A DNA stretch of 64,000 bases, from NCBI GenBank assembly GCA_037349315.1, contig JBAIAC010000156.1, forward strand, positions 1,922,001-1,986,000, read 5' to 3'. Source of the DNA: Chelydra serpentina. Its lineage: Eukaryota; Chordata; Testudines; Chelydridae. How positions within the stretch are numbered: position 1 is the first letter of the stretch; each line of letters opens with the position of its first letter. A program made the position numbers and the translations under genes. Positions 1 to 11,374 of this stretch are shown here, in pieces. Below the pieces are notes generated by a model, which saw only the letters and a program-made list of their open reading frames with translations, did no database searches and was not told where the DNA came from.

Positions 1-255
1 GCCCATCAGTTCCCTAAGGGAGTCTAACTCCCAGGCAAACTCCCTCCGTTTGCCTGTCCTCGGTTCGCTGCTGGCTGCCTTTTTATAAGGCTGCTGGTTC
101 GAAGCATGTGGCCTGGCTCAAAGCCTTCCTGCCAATCAACCACTCAGGGTCCACCTGGAACAAAGCACTCCCAGTTCACACTTTTCAATCAAACACCCAC
201 ACGGTCAAACAAATGGTCACAGCAAACAGACTCAGAGCAACAGGCTATAAATAAA
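1..255 (-). repeat. CR1 LINE 5' region fragment
   Basis: The segment resembles, in the same orientation, the 5' leader of the long minus-strand CR1 at about 39.0-39.3 kb. Shared blocks include the ctttttataag motif, the stretch reading cacctggaacaaagcactc, and cacacggtcaaac. The first 25 bases instead resemble ORF2 (compare 37.05 kb), so the fragment is rearranged or from another subfamily. It is cut by the window edge and no coding capacity is seen. Confidence 0.6.
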
Positions 256-384
256 CACCAGCAGGAGGTGGCAGATCTGGGGCAATACCTGAGTGAAAAG
301 CAGATCAAAAACGGCCTGTGTTGTCTTTTTGCCCCATCCCCCCCTTGGTGCTTCTCCTTTCCAAGTGGGTTTGTCCATTGCATG

Positions 385-472
385 GATGCACTGGGTGACC
401 TTGGGAAAGTTATTCCCCCTCGCCGTGCCTCAGTTTCCGAAACAGTAAAGTGGAGAGAATGCTCCTCCCTTT
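385..472 (+). repeat. MIR-like SINE fragment
   Basis: The stretch carries the MIR core signature: a tgaccttggg block, a pyrimidine-rich spacer, then cctcagtttcc and a gtaaagtgg block. This is an old, ubiquitous amniote SINE. Its boundaries are approximate. Confidence 0.55.
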
Positions 473-482
473 CCCTATTGCC

Positions 483-495
483 ATGAGCCTTTCAG
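483..495 (+). CDS. possible first mini-exon of the ADGRE-family receptor
   Basis: ATG AGC CTT TCA G is followed by a gtcaca donor and ends in phase 1, which is what the next exon at 780 needs. The resulting N-terminus would be M-S-L-S-G joined to the hydrophobic L-C-I-A-L-C-L-W core. As I recall, mammalian CD97 also has a first exon of only four or five codons. Against it, the donor is mediocre and a MIR fragment lies just upstream, so the true first exon may lie outside the window. Confidence 0.25.
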
Positions 496-581
496 GTCAC
501 AGACTGGCTCACTGTGTGTCTGTGCAGCACCAAGTGTGATGTTACCCTGATCTCGGTGGACTATGAGCAGCACCCGGCACA

Positions 582-656
582 GTGGGCAGGGCCAGATTTC
601 CGATTAGGAACAGTAGGCATGTGCCTAGGGGCGCTGGCATTCTGTGGGGTGCCTAC
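582..656 (+). repeat. short MITE fragment, same family as 44.87 kb
   Basis: The blocks gcagggccagatttcc and gtgcctaggggcgctgg match the complete terminal-inverted-repeat element at 44874-45045. Only part of the element remains. No gene is seen between this and the exon at 780. Confidence 0.45.
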
Positions 657-779
657 AAATTCAAATTTTGCAGCTCTCAGTTCCCGGGATTGGCAGGACT
701 GGGGCGGCTGGGGGTGTGAGCAGCTGAGTGGCTGTTATCATCTGCCCATGGTGCCTTACCCTGTCCCTTTCCCTTCCAG

Positions 780-836
780 GGCTCTGCATCGCCCTGTGCC
801 TGTGGGGCACCGTGGTCCAGAATAATGGCGTCCCAG
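780..836 (+). CDS. ADGRE5-like: ADGRE-family receptor exon: signal peptide core
   Basis: This 57-bp exon lies between a pyrimidine-rich acceptor (cccttccag) and a gtaaga donor. It is symmetric phase 1-1, like the EGF exons that follow. It encodes GLCIALCLWGTVVQNNGVP, a hydrophobic signal-peptide core plus the start of the mature protein, so the product would enter the secretory pathway and present its EGF modules outside the cell. The paralogue (CD97/ADGRE5 or another EMR) cannot be settled from this exon alone. Confidence 0.75.
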
Positions 837-2107
837 GTAAGACTGACTCCTCCTGGCTAACCTTCCCGAGCGCTCCCGGCTGCCCGGGGTCTCCGGCCTC
901 CACCCCCTCCGGTCCCTTTCCCTTGTGGGAGGAGAGCAGAGTCAGGGGTCCGGCGAGCCGGGAGCAGCCCCTTGGCGTGGGCGTCTTGGGGTGGGTTTAT
1001 AGAGTACGGTGGGTGCATGCAGGGGAGAGGAGAAGGTGCCCTGTGTAGCCCTCACCTTCCCTCCCCAGCACAGTGGCCAGCAGAGAACAGACACTGGGGC
1101 CCAGGGCTCTACACGGGGGGCTGGGATGGGGCAGATCCCCTTTGTAGCCAAGGGCCGTGTTATTGACCAGCCCGAATCAAACCCCCAATGGCTCAGACGT
1201 TAGAAGTGGCATTTGTAGGTGCCCCTCCCTCTAAAATTGGGCTGAACTGACACCTGGGACCCACGTGCCCGGCTGGGGGGCATTTGGGATCAGGACTCTG
1301 TGCCCCGAGCCCAGTTATGCTGCGAATCCCAAGATGGGATTCGGGCAAATTCCCATTGACCCACTGGGGTCCCCCAGTGCTGCGCCCACCCTGCTCCGTC
1401 TGCTCCCATCCTGAGCCCTGCAGCCGGCTAAGCTGCGCCGGGATCCTTCCCCTCACGCTGGTCAGAGGGACGGGTTCCAGCGGAGCCCCCAAACACCGGG
1501 CAGCTAAAGGTTCCAGGAGCCCCCCGTAGGCAGGTCATAATCTGGGTCATGTGAGGCAGCTCAGGATCCAAACGAGCCTCGCGCCCGATTCCGCTCTCAG
1601 TCAATCCAGAGCAGAGCCGGGCAGGAATTTCCCCAGGAACCATTTTTTGCCAGAAAATGCGGATTCGGTTCAGAGGAATGTTTGGTTTGACTTGGGAAAA
1701 AATTGCGCGGGGGGGAGATGAAATAATTTTCAAAATGAAAAATTCCCGTTTTCCGGTTCGAAGCGAGGTTTCGGTTTGAAATTGACGCTAACGAGAGTAA
1801 CGACGACAGCAACGAAAAGGAGAAAAATTGGGTGAGATCGAAAACGTTTCACTTGAACCGACGCCCGGCTCCGGCGGCTCTGCCTGTCTGTGCCGGGGGC
1901 ACCCCCGGGTACCCAAGGCCCCTGGTCAGCCGAGGGCAGCTTGTTGCCCGGCGGTGGATGGCGTCGGGGCTGTTTGCCAGGCGCCCATGGAGGAAAATCA
2001 GCGAATGGGGCGTGTGAAAGGAGTTGACCCCACTGTGAGTGCGGGGGGGGGGGCGGGGGAGCTGCTCTGCACTGGCTGACCCTGCCCAGCTGTTCCCGCC
2101 CCTGCAG
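837..2107 (+). other. intron, no gene or confident repeat seen
   Basis: This is 1.27 kb between the signal-peptide exon and the first EGF exon. It is GC-rich at both ends, with an AT-richer stretch around 1.64-1.85 kb. Open frames on both strands lack family signatures and splice context. I see no RNA gene. Confidence 0.6.
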
Positions 2108-2248
2108 GTACCACTGAGGACTGCAACAGCAGTATTCTATGCCCACCAAACGGCAAGTGTGTGAACAACACCCACTGCACCTGCCTGGATGGATACCGGC
2201 CAAGTGGGAATCACGTCTTCTTCACCGACACAACGGAGATCTGTGACG
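2108..2248 (+). CDS. ADGRE5-like: ADGRE-family receptor exon: EGF-like domain 1
   Basis: This 141-bp phase 1-1 exon runs from a ctgcag acceptor to a gtaacg donor. Its six cysteines fit an EGF module: DCNSS, LCPPNGKC, THCTCLDGY, then EICD. It lacks the D-I-D-E-C calcium motif, as is usual for the first EGF of CD97/EMR receptors. NNT and NSS look like N-glycosylation sequons. By homology this domain is part of the N-terminal ligand-binding arm; the turtle ligand is unknown. Confidence 0.88.
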
Positions 2249-2691
2249 GTAACGGGGCTCCCACGTTGTCCTGGGGGGGCTGGGACAGAGCAGGGCATTA
2301 AGGGCCAGAGCAGCCAACTCCACTGACTCCAGGGCCCGTTGGGGGTGCTCAGCCCGGCTGGGGAATGAGGGGGGCAGCAGCACGGGTGAGGGTCGCCCTC
2401 CTGGGGATCCAACCGGGGCCTCCAGAGTGAGCAGCAGGAGCCAGGGGTCTTGGGCTCTGTGAATTGGGCACAGGGTGGGGGGGCCCATCACACTGACCCG
2501 TCTGAATCCCAGCCTGGGCCCTAATGAGCCCCCGGGTGTCCAGGGGCAGAGGGGCCCCACGGGAGCAGAATGGGGCAGCCCTGGCTATACTTCCCCCACC
2601 CCCGACCCCACAGGGATCCAAGGAGGGAGGGGGCAGAGGAGAGGCAGCTTGTCATCACCCCCCAACACACAGGGAGCCTGGAGCCCTAGGG

Positions 2692-3389
2692 CAGAGCTTT
2701 CCAAACTTTTCATGTTGTTGACACACTTTTTAGACATGCATCATTTCGTGACACAGTAATTCAGTTTTACTAGCAAAGCGGAGGTTAAACTAGTACTTTC
2801 TAAAGCAAATGAAAAACAGAAATGCTGGCACCTTGCTAGTTGTGTCACTGCCTTAATTTATTTAAAGACCCCCCGGAACTCCTAGGACAGCATCTGCCCC
2901 ACATGTGCGTATCCCTCTCCCTCCCCTTTCATCTCATCAGAATGCTGAACGGTGGCCTCACATTGAACTGGACCCATGGAATTTCTCGGCCCGTGCCACC
3001 GGACGTGACGCGGAATCAATTCCGCCCGGATTACACATACTGCGCAGGCGCAGTACCCAGGGCCGGCCGCCCCAAGCAAAGAAAAAAAAAAAACCCAAGC
3101 ACCCCTCCCCCCGCACAACGCCGGCCGAAACACCCCCCCCCCAACAACGCCGCCCATCCAAAACGCCGGTGGGGAGCGCGGAACGCCCGCTGCTCCGCCG
3201 CCCCGGCCGGGGAGCAGAGCATGCCCGCCGCCCCGGCCAGGGAGCGGACCACGCCCGCCACTCTGGCCAGGGAGCGGACCACGCCCGCTGCCTCGGCCGG
3301 GGAGTGGAGCATGCCTGCCGCCCCGCGACACACCTACACACTGCAGCCAACACACTAACGTGTCGCGACACACATTTTGGAAAGCTCTG
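2692..3389. mobile_element. hAT-like non-autonomous DNA transposon (MITE)
   Basis: The terminal inverted repeats read CAGAGCTTTCCAAA at the left and its complement at 3376-3389. The flanks ccctaggg (2684-2691) and ccttaggg (3390-3397) form an 8-bp target duplication with one mismatch, typical of hAT. There is no transposase. The interior is an AT-rich half and a very GC-rich half; open frames read across it are compositional. Confidence 0.75.
3199..3322. repeat. GC-rich minisatellite inside the hAT element
   Basis: About four imperfect units of roughly 30-34 bp share the core ggccrgggagcggaccacgc. The array lies wholly inside the transposon and is not an independent locus. Confidence 0.6.
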
Positions 3390-3627
3390 CCTTAGGGGGA
3401 CGTCGCCCCACCCTCCACTCACATACCTGGGACAGGAGGCTCGGGGGGGGGCTTTTTCCGACATTCCCATAACAGAAATGGGTAACTGAGAATCGGTCTT
3501 AATCACCAACCGCTCAGGGCCCCGGTCGCCTGGGTCCCGTCACCCAGCTCAGTGCGGGGGATGGGGGGATGATACGGGGAACATCTCCCTGCCAGGACTG
3601 CACAGAGAGTCCCCTCTCGCATTACAG

Positions 3628-3783
3628 ATATTGACGAGTGTGTGGAGCCGAGACCACTAGACTGCGGAGGCAAAGCAAACTGCGCCAACGTGCCTGGGAG
3701 TTACTACTGCCACTGCAGCGACGGCTACGAGCCCAGCTCTGGGAAAGCCAACTTCACGCACCTGAGTGAGAACAGCTGCCAGG
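3628..3783 (+). CDS. ADGRE5-like: ADGRE-family receptor exon: calcium-binding EGF 2 (duplicated unit A)
   Basis: This 156-bp phase 1-1 exon has an attacag acceptor and a gtgagc donor. It starts with the calcium-binding signature DIDEC and contains CANVPGSYYCHC, the C-x-N-x4-Y-x-C-x-C consensus for Asn hydroxylation. All six cysteines are present. The exon and its flanking introns are close relatives of those at 15560 and 16486, so three modules arose by tandem duplication. A DIRS element now interrupts the downstream intron. Confidence 0.9.
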
Positions 3784-4315
3784 GTGAGCTCTCCCCTGCC
3801 CATTCCGCAACCCCACCCCCACGGTTGAGACTGCCCCTCCCACACACACACAAATGCTCGTTCCAGGCCTGGCGCTGCACCGGGGCTGTTGCCGGCTTTG
3901 GCAGTGGCCCGAGGCCGCCAGCAAGGCTGTGATGAGACGTGACCCTCACCTGCTCCCGCAGAGCATGGGGCCGGGTCACCCCTGTGCCCGGCGCTTGGAC
4001 AGGGAATAAACCCTCGGACTTAGAAACAGACCCACAGAGCAAACTCCTCGTGCTGCAGAGATGTGCTGGGGAGAGGGGAGGGGCCCCTGGCTGGCCCCAG
4101 CACGCAGCATCTGAGCCGCTAGTGCCCCCCTGAGCCTGGGAAGTGGCCCCGGGAACGGCTCTGGGAATTGGGCTAAAGCAGCCATGCTCTGCTCTGGCCT
4201 CTAGGGGGCGCAGCTGCTCGTTCGAGGGACCCTCCCACACCCCAAGCTCCCTGCGTGGGCAGCGCTGAGGGGGCATGTGCTGTGACTGGCATTGCCAGCC
4301 CAGCCCCAGGAGTAT

Positions 4316-4529
4316 GGTGCGGGGACGTGGGGTTGGCGTTCGTCGGCTCCGTGGGCTGTCCCGGCTCTGGGCGGGTCGCCGGCCCGGCAGATCTCCATCG
4401 ACGTGCCAGACAGCCCACAGAGCCGGATCAGTGGCAAAGACGCTCGGCCAGGTTAATCGCCAATGGAGCCCGGTGCCAACGCCCATAGATGCCACAGGGA
4501 CACTGCCACACGTCTGCCTCTGACCATGG
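4316..4529 (-). repeat. DIRS element direct terminal repeat, left copy
   Basis: 214 bp, nearly identical to 12962-13175 and in the same orientation. The few differences include atcgacg against aaaaag in the middle. It abuts the RNase H coding region directly at 4530, where a recombinase gene would be expected. Confidence 0.8.
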
Positions 4530-5820
4530 TTCAGGTAGTACATGGCTGTTGTATTGTCCGTGAGAACCTCCACGCAGCGGCCCTGTAGGTGAGGCAGGAA
4601 TGCTTGGCACGCCAGACTAATTGCCCTGAGCTCCTTGATGTTGATGTGGAGATCGAGCTCGTGCTGTTGCCACATGCCCTGCGTTGTTAAGTGCCCGAGA
4701 TGTGCGCCCCAACCCAGTGCCGATGCATCTGTCACTAGAGTTAGCGTGGGGAGGAGAGGTTGAAAAGGGACTCCTTCGCGTAACGTCAGTGGGTCTAGCC
4801 ACCACAACAGGGAGTCCAACGTGTGAGCTGGAAGTGTGACGACCATGTCCAAGTTGTCTCGGTTGGGTCAATAGACAGAAGCCAGCCACGCTGCAGTGGG
4901 CGAAGTCGTAACCGGGCATGCTGGACCACGTACGTGCAGGACGCCATGTGGCCCAGCAACTGAAGGCATTGCCTTGTGGTCGTGATTGGAAACCGACGGA
5001 GTGAAGTGATCAAGTCCACGATGGCGAGACGACGAGCCTCTGGGAGGAACGCCCGAGCTCTGGTTGCGTCGAGGACTGCTCCGATGAACTGGATGGACTG
5101 AGTCGGTTCCAGCACTGACTTGCTGGTGTTTACGATGATACCGAGGCAAGAGAAGGTGTCCATGACCATTTGCACGTGTGCTTGCACCTGTTGACGGGAC
5201 CGGCCTCGCACTAGCCAGTTGTCGAGGTACGGGAACACGTGAACGTGGTGGCGGCGGAGAAACGCGGCTACTACTGCCATGCATTTCGTAAAAACACGGG
5301 GAGCCGTACACAGGCCGAAAGGGAGCGCTGTGAACTGGTAGTGTGTCTTGCAGACGATGAACCGGAGGAAGCGTCTGTGGGCCGGTGTGATGGAGATATG
5401 AAAATATGCATCTTTCATATCGAGGGCGGCATACCAGTCCCCGGGGTCCAGAGAGGGGATGATGGTGGCCAGGGAGACCATGCGGAACTTCAGGTTGACG
5501 ATGTATTTGTTGAGGTTCCTCAGGTCCAGAATGGGTCGTAGACCCCCCTTGGCCTTGGGGACAAGGAAGTAGTGGGAGTAGAAACCCTTTCCCCTGAATT
5601 CGTGAGGCACCTCCTCCACAGCTCCTAGTTCGAGGAGCGCTTGTACCTCTCGATAGAGGAGTTGCTCGTGAGAAGGGTCCCTGAAGAGGGATGGAGAGGG
5701 CGGGTGAGAAGGAGGGGTAGAGTGGAAGTGGATAGAATATCCCGCCTCTACCGTCCGTAGGACCCACCGGTCTGATGTAATACGGGACCAGGCACAGTAG
5801 AATCGGGACAGACGATCCAA
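4530..5820 (-). pseudogene. DIRS reverse transcriptase and RNase H remnant
   Basis: The frame from 5820 reads through an RT core: FYSHYFLVPKAKGG, LNKYI, DMKDAYFHI, TALPFGL and the YLDNWL box in place of YxDD, as in DIRS-type RTs. It stops near 4795. RNase H follows in another frame (overlap about 4800-4850) with LVTDASALGWGAHL, INIKELRAI and LTDNTTAMYYLNHG. The coding region ends abruptly at the 214-bp repeat. The frame change suggests decay. RT and RNase H would copy element RNA into DNA. Confidence 0.8.
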
Positions 5821-5875
5821 AAAGGGTAGAGAGGCTGGACTGTGCGGGAAAGGTAGATCGTCCTCTAAGGTCCCA

Positions 5876-7860
5876 TCAAAATGGACGCTTAGCGCCCTGC
5901 GATGGTTTCTGTTGGCCTCTGTTTTGTCCCTGGGGAGGGCGGGTAGGCTTGCGGCGAGTAAAACTGGTTCTCCGTCGGGAGAAGTCCTGTCGTGGTCGAG
6001 GGGGGAAGGAGCGCTGTTGGAATGGTTGGGGTTTGAATGGCTTCCTGAGCGTCGCCACGGTGTGCATCCCCAAGGACTTAATGGTGTTTCTTGTGTCCTT
6101 GAGGTTATGCAAACAGGAGTCAGTCAGATCGGCAAACAGACCCTTGCCATCAAAGGGGAGGTCCTGGATAGTGTTCTGGACCTCCGCTGGTAGACCTGAT
6201 GACTGAAGCCATGCGCTCCTTCGCATGGAAATGCCCGTTGCCAGCGTCCGGGCTGCCGCATCAGCCAAGTCCAGAGTGCCTTGTAGGGAGGTACGGGCCA
6301 CCAACTTGCCCTCGTCAGCCATGGCCTTGAGTTCCGTTTTGGACTCTGGTGTAAGTTGGTCCTCAAACTTCGTTACTGCTGACCAGGCATTGTGGGCATA
6401 CCTGCTAAGGATCGCTAGTTGGTTGGCAATCCTTAGGGAAAGTCCTGCGGTGGAATATACCTTTCTCCCAAAGAGGTCCAGGCGCTTGGAATCTTTGGAT
6501 TTGGGAGCTGGACCTTGTTGCCCGTGCCTCTCCTTGGCGTTAACAGCGTCCACCATGAGGGAACAAGGCGCAGGGTGGGTGAAGAGATACTCAAACCCCT
6601 TGTTTGGAACAAAGTATTTTCTCTCTACCCCTCTAGGTGTTGGGGGGATAGAGGAAGGGGTTTGCCAGAGCACCGTAGCATTGCCGCGGATGGTTTTATT
6701 CATTGGCCAAGCAACTCTGGAGGGACCTTCTGGCTTCAGAATTTCGTCCACCATAGGGTCGTCCTTCTCCTCCACCACCTCCTCTATGGACAGGTTCATG
6801 CTAAGAGCCACCTTCCGGAGTAGCTCTTGCAGGACCTTAAAATCCATAGGTGGAGGCGCGGATGATGATGTACCCGCCACGGCTTCATCGGGTGAGGAGG
6901 AGGAGGTTGTGAGAGGGAGGGGAGGTTCAGGCAGGTCATCCCGCTCAAGGGTGGATGGATCCTGCTGAGGTGGGGAAGGCGCCGCCCTTTGCACCGGGGT
7001 TGGGTCGCCGGGTGCAGCCTCCTCCACAGGTGGGCGGGTGATGGTCGCCACTGGGGGGTGGGTCTGCACCACCGGATAGGGGGGCAGAGGTGCACCGTGG
7101 GCCTCGTGGTATGGCCCAGGGTGTCCAGAACGGCCACTGGGGCTGCCAGGCAGCCGGCAGGTCTCACACTGGAGCCAGTGGAGTTGCCTCGGGCGTCTTC
7201 GACGGCCTGGCCGAACTGGCCGACGATGGGTCACGAGACGGCCAAGGTGGGGCGGTGCGTGATGTTGGGTGGTCCTTCGAAGGTTTAAAGCGTGATGAGT
7301 GAGAATCACGCGACCTTGATCGGGACCGTGAGCGGTACCACACCCTCTCGTCACGGTACCGTGGAGACTCGCGGCGCCGTGGTGGAGTTCGGCATCGTGG
7401 GGAGGCGTCTCTGCGTGGAGTGTCCCAGCGTCGCGGGGAGGTGTCTCTGCGCGGAGTGTCCCAGCGTCGCAGGGAGGTGTCTCTGTGCGGAGTGTCCCAG
7501 CGTCGCGGGGAGGTGTCTCTGCGCGGAGTGTCCCAGCGTCGCGGGGAGGTGTCTCTGTGCGGAGTGTCCCAGCGTCGCGGGGAGGCGTCTCTGCGCGGAG
7601 TGTCCCGGTGCCGCGGGGAGGTGTCTCTGCGCGGAGTGTCCCAGCGCCGCGGGGAGGTGTCTCTGCGCGGAGTGTCCCAGTGCCGCGGGGAGGTGTCCCA
7701 GCGCGGAGTGTCCCGGTGCCGTGGGGACACGTCTCGGCGCGGAGTGTCCCGGTGCCGTGGGGACGCGTCTCGGCGCGGAGTGTCCCGGTGCCGTGGGGAC
7801 GCATCTCGGCGCGGAGTGTCCCGGTGCCGTGGGGACACGCCTCGGCGCGGGGTGTCCCGG
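5876..7860 (-). pseudogene. DIRS Gag-like protein, C-terminal part
   Basis: The C-terminal portion is a long open frame with an acidic proline-rich linker, then a structured stretch containing RKVALSMNLSIEEVVEEKDD, YFVPNKGFEYLF, KVYSTAGLSLRIANQLAILS, and a basic tail ending near 5876. The N-terminal portion (about 7290-7860) is the 36-bp minisatellite encoding SPRHRDTPRRD-type units. The SR-rich frame and the C-terminal frame differ, so a frameshift lies near 7160-7290. Together with 11375-12581 this was one gene before the CR1 insertion. Confidence 0.65.
7373..7860 (-). repeat. 36-bp coding minisatellite in DIRS Gag, left block
   Basis: About 13 units of 36 bp have the plus-strand core ggtgccgtggggacgcgtc then tcggcgcggagtgtccc. 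Read on the minus strand each unit encodes 12 residues rich in Ser, Pro, Arg and Asp. Units toward 7860 are more alike than those toward 7380. The CR1 at 7861 interrupts the array, which resumes at 11375. Confidence 0.85.
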
Positions 7861-7864
7861 TCCT

Positions 7865-8413
7865 AGTGATGGTGGTTCCACGACCACCACTCCCAAGAGG
7901 AGGAGGAGAGTGGTGGTGGTCGGGGACTCTCTCCTCAGGGGGACTGAGTCATCTATCTGCCGCCCTGACGGGGAAAACCGAGAGGTGTGCTGCTTGCCAG
8001 GGGCTAGGATTCATGATGTGATGGAGAGACTGCCGAGACTCATCAAGCCCTCAGATCGCTACACCTTCCTGCTTCTCCACGTGGGCACCAATGATACTGC
8101 CAAGAATGAACTTGAGCATATTACTGCAGACTACGTGGCTCTGGGAAGAAGCATAAAGGCGTTTGAGGCGCAAGTGGTGTTCTCGTCCATTCTCCCTGTG
8201 GCAGGAAAAGGCTGGGGTACAGACCGTCGAATCGTGGAAGTCAACGAATGGCTACGCAGATGGTGTCGGAGAGAAGGGTTTGGATTCTTTGATCATGGGA
8301 TGGTGTTCCAAGAAGAAGGAGTGCTAGGCAGAGATGGGCTCCACCTGACGAAGAGAGGGAAGAGCATCTTTGGAAGCAGGCTGGCTAACCTAGTGAGGAG
8401 GGCTTTAAACTAG
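7865..8413 (+). pseudogene. CR1 ORF1, SGNH-esterase part (5'-truncated)
   Basis: The frame reads RRRRVVVVGDSLLRGTE (block I, catalytic Ser in GDS), then LLLHVGTNDTA (block III, GxND) and GRDGLHLTKRGKSIF (the D-x-x-H block), ending with a stop at 8411-8413. CR1 ORF1 esterase domains are a known feature of the family. The upstream coiled-coil and zinc-binding part is missing. An open frame extends 5' into the antisense DIRS minisatellite, but that chimera is accidental. Confidence 0.8.
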
Positions 8414-8457
8414 GTTCACCGGGGGAAGGAGACCAAAGCCCCGAGGTAAGTGGGGAA

Positions 8458-11282
8458 GTGGGATACCGGGAGGAAGCACAAGTAGGTGAGTGCAAGAGTA
8501 CTGGGACAGCAGGACGATCCGAGAGTTATCTTAAATGCCTATACACAAATGCAAGAAGCCTGGGGAACAAGCAGGGAGAACTGGAAGTCCTGGCACAGTC
8601 AAGGAATTATGATGTAATTGGAATAACAGAGACTTGGTGGGATAACTCACACGATTGGAGTACTGTCATGGATGGATATAAACTGTTCAGGAAGGATAGG
8701 CAGGGCAGAAAAGGTGGGGGAGTTGCGTTGTATGTGAGAGAGCAGTATGACTGCTCAGAGCTCCAGTATGAAACTGCAGGAAAACCTGAGAGTCTCTGGA
8801 TTAAATTGAGAAGTGTGAGCAACAAGGGTAATGTCGTGGTGGAAGTCTGCTACAGACCACCAGACCAGGGGGATGAGGTGGACAAGGTTTTCTTCCAGCA
8901 ACTAACAGAAGTTACTAGATCACAGGCCCTGGTTCTCATGGGTGACTTTAATCACCCCGATATCTGCTGGGAGGGCAATACAGCGGTGCACAGACAATCC
9001 AGGAAGTTTTTGGAAAGTGTAGGGGACAATTTCCTGGTGCAAGTGATAGAGGAACCAACTAGGGGAAAAGCTCTTCTGGACCTGCTGCTCACAAACAGGG
9101 AAGAAATAGTAGAGGAAGCAATAGTGGATGGGAACCTGGGAGGCAGTGACCAGGAGATGGTTGAGTTCAGGATCCTGACACAAGGAAGAAAGGAGAGCAG
9201 TAGAATACAGAGCCTGGACTTCAGAAAAGCAGACTTTGACTCCCTCCGGGAACTGATGGGCAAGGTCCCCTGGGAGAATAACATGAGGGGGAAAGGAGTC
9301 GAGGAAAGCTGGCTGTATTTTAAAGAATCCTTATTGAGGTTGCAGGAACAAACCATCCCGATGTGTAGAAAGAAAAGTAAATATGGCAGGCGACCAGCTT
9401 GGCTTAACAGTGAAATCCTTGCTCGTCTTAAACACAAAAAAGCAGCTTACAAGAAGTGGAAGATTGGACAAATGACCAGGGAGGAGTATAAAAATATTGT
9501 TCAGGCATGCAGGAGTGAAATTAGGAAGGCCAAATCACACTTGGAGTTGCAGCTAGCCGGAGATGTTAGGAGTAACAAGAAGGGTTTCTTCAGGTATGTG
9601 AGCAACAAGAAGAAAGTCAAGGAAAGTGTGGGCCCCTTGCTGAATGAGGGAGGGAACCTAGTGACAGAGGATGTGGAGAAAGCTAGTGTACTCAATGCTT
9701 TTTTTGCCTCTGTCTTCACAGACAAGGTCAGCTCCCAGGTGGCTGCACTCCGCAGCAGGGTATGGGGAGGAGGTGACCAGCCCTCTGTGGAGAAAGTTCG
9801 GGACTATTTAGAAAAGCTGGACGAACACAAGTCCATGGGGCCGGATGCACTGCATCCGAGGGTGCTAAAGGAGTTGGCTGATGTGATTGCAGAGCCATTG
9901 GCCATTATCTTTGACAATCATGGCAATCGGGGGAGGTCCCGGATGACTGGAAAAAAACGATTGTAGTGCCCATCTTTAAAAAAGGGAAGAAGGAAGATCC
10001 AGGGAACTACAGGCCAGTCAGTCTCACCTCAGTCCCTGGAAAAATCATGGAACAGGTCCTCAAGGAATCAATTCTGTACCACTTAAAGGAGGGGAAAGTG
10101 ATCAGGAACAGTCAGCATGGATTCACCAAGGGCAAGTCATGCCTGACTAACCTAATTGCCTTCTAGGATGAGATAACTGGCTCTGTGGATGAGGGGAAAG
10201 CAGTGGATGTGCTATTTCTTGACTTTAGCAAAGCTTTTGATACAGTCTCCCACAGTGTTCTTGCCAGCAAGTTAAAGAAGTATGGGCTTGATGAATGGAC
10301 GATAAGGTGGATAGAAAACTGGCTAGATGGTCGTGCTCAACGGGTAGTGATCAACGGCTCCATGTCTAGTTGGCAGCCGGTATCAAGTGGAGTGCACCAA
10401 GGGTCGGTGCTGGGGCCGGTTTTGTTCAATATCTTCATCAACGACCTGGAGGATGGTGTGGACTGCACCCTTAGCAAGTTTGCAGATGACACTAAACTGG
10501 GAGGAGTGGTTGATATGCTGGAGGGTAGGGACAAGATACAGAGGGACTTAGACAAATTAGAGGATTCAGCCAAAAGAAATATGATGAGGTTCAACAAGGA
10601 CAAGTGCAGAGTCCTGCACTTAGGACGGAAGAATCCCATGCACTGCTACAGACTAGGGACCGAATGGCTGGGCAGCAGTTCTGCAGAAAAGGACCTAGGG
10701 GTTACAGTGGACGAAAAGCTCAATATGAGTCAACAGTGTGCCCTTGTTGCCAAGAAGGCTAACGGCATTTTGGGCTGTATAAGTAGGGTCATTGCCAGCA
10801 GATCGAGGGACGTGATTATTCCCCTCTATTCGGCACTGGTGAGGCCTCATTTGGAGTACTGTGTCCAGATTGGGGCCCCACACTACAAGAAGGATGTGGA
10901 TAAATTGGAAAGAGTCCAACGGAGGGCAACAAAAGTGATTAGGGGGCTGGAGTACATGACTTATGAGGAGAGGCTGAGGGAACTGGGATTGTTTAGCCCG
11001 CAGAAGAGAAGAGTGAGGGGGGTTTTGATAGCTGCTTTCAACTACCTAAAAGGGGGTTCCAAAGAGGATGGATCTAGACTGTTCTCAGTGGTAGAAGATG
11101 ACAGAACAAGGAGTAATGGTCTCAAGTTGCAGAGGGGGAGGTTTAGGTTGGATATTAGGAAAAACTTTTTCACTAATAGGGTGGTGAAGCACTGGAATGG
11201 GTTACCTAGGGAGGTGGTGGAAACTCCTTCCTTAGAGGTTTTTAAGGTCAGGCTTGACAAAGCCCTGGCTGGGATGATCTAG
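8458..11282 (+). pseudogene. CR1 ORF2 (endonuclease plus reverse transcriptase), broken
   Basis: The apurinic-type endonuclease region holds [21 protein letters not shown] and [11 protein letters not shown]. The RT region has [44 protein letters not shown] and the catalytic FADDTKLGG box. Breaks are a one-base deletion near 9917 and an in-frame TAG at 10164-10166 that the second copy shares. The final frame ends at 11282, just before the 3' UTR. ORF2 normally nicks target DNA and primes reverse transcription there. Confidence 0.88.
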
Positions 11283-11374
11283 TTGGGGTTGGTCCTGGTT
11301 TGAGCAGGCGGTTTGACTAGATGACCTCCTGAGGTCCCTTCCAACCCTGAGATTCTATGATTCTATGATTCTAT

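Larger units (their letters stand above)
7861..11374 (+). mobile_element. CR1 LINE, 5'-truncated, nested in the DIRS Gag
   Basis: Comparison with the long CR1 at 34.9-39.3 kb shows truncation inside ORF1. The 3' end carries the CR1 tail (gatgacctcctgaggtccc) and three attctatg octamers at 11350-11374. The DIRS repeat resumes immediately, leaving at most a 2-3 bp overlap (ggt) as target duplication, as expected for CR1. The two CR1 copies look very similar by eye. Private lesions include a missing A near 9917. Confidence 0.88.

Noticed and set aside
2840..3509. Several overlapping frames of 100-194 codons on both strands
   Set aside because: They lie in the GC-rich minisatellite of a hAT-like element, overlap each other, and have biased low-complexity products.
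6225..6968. 247-codon plus-strand frame
   Set aside because: It is the antisense of the DIRS Gag coding region, which has the recognisable protein.
7373..7860. Regular 36-bp repeat array resembling a CRISPR array
   Set aside because: There are no unique spacers; the repeats are contiguous, coding, and belong to the DIRS Gag.
7292..8413. 373-codon plus-strand open frame with Cys-rich repeats fused to an esterase domain
   Set aside because: The first half is the DIRS Gag minisatellite read antisense; the second half is truncated CR1 ORF1. The fusion is a by-product of the insertion.
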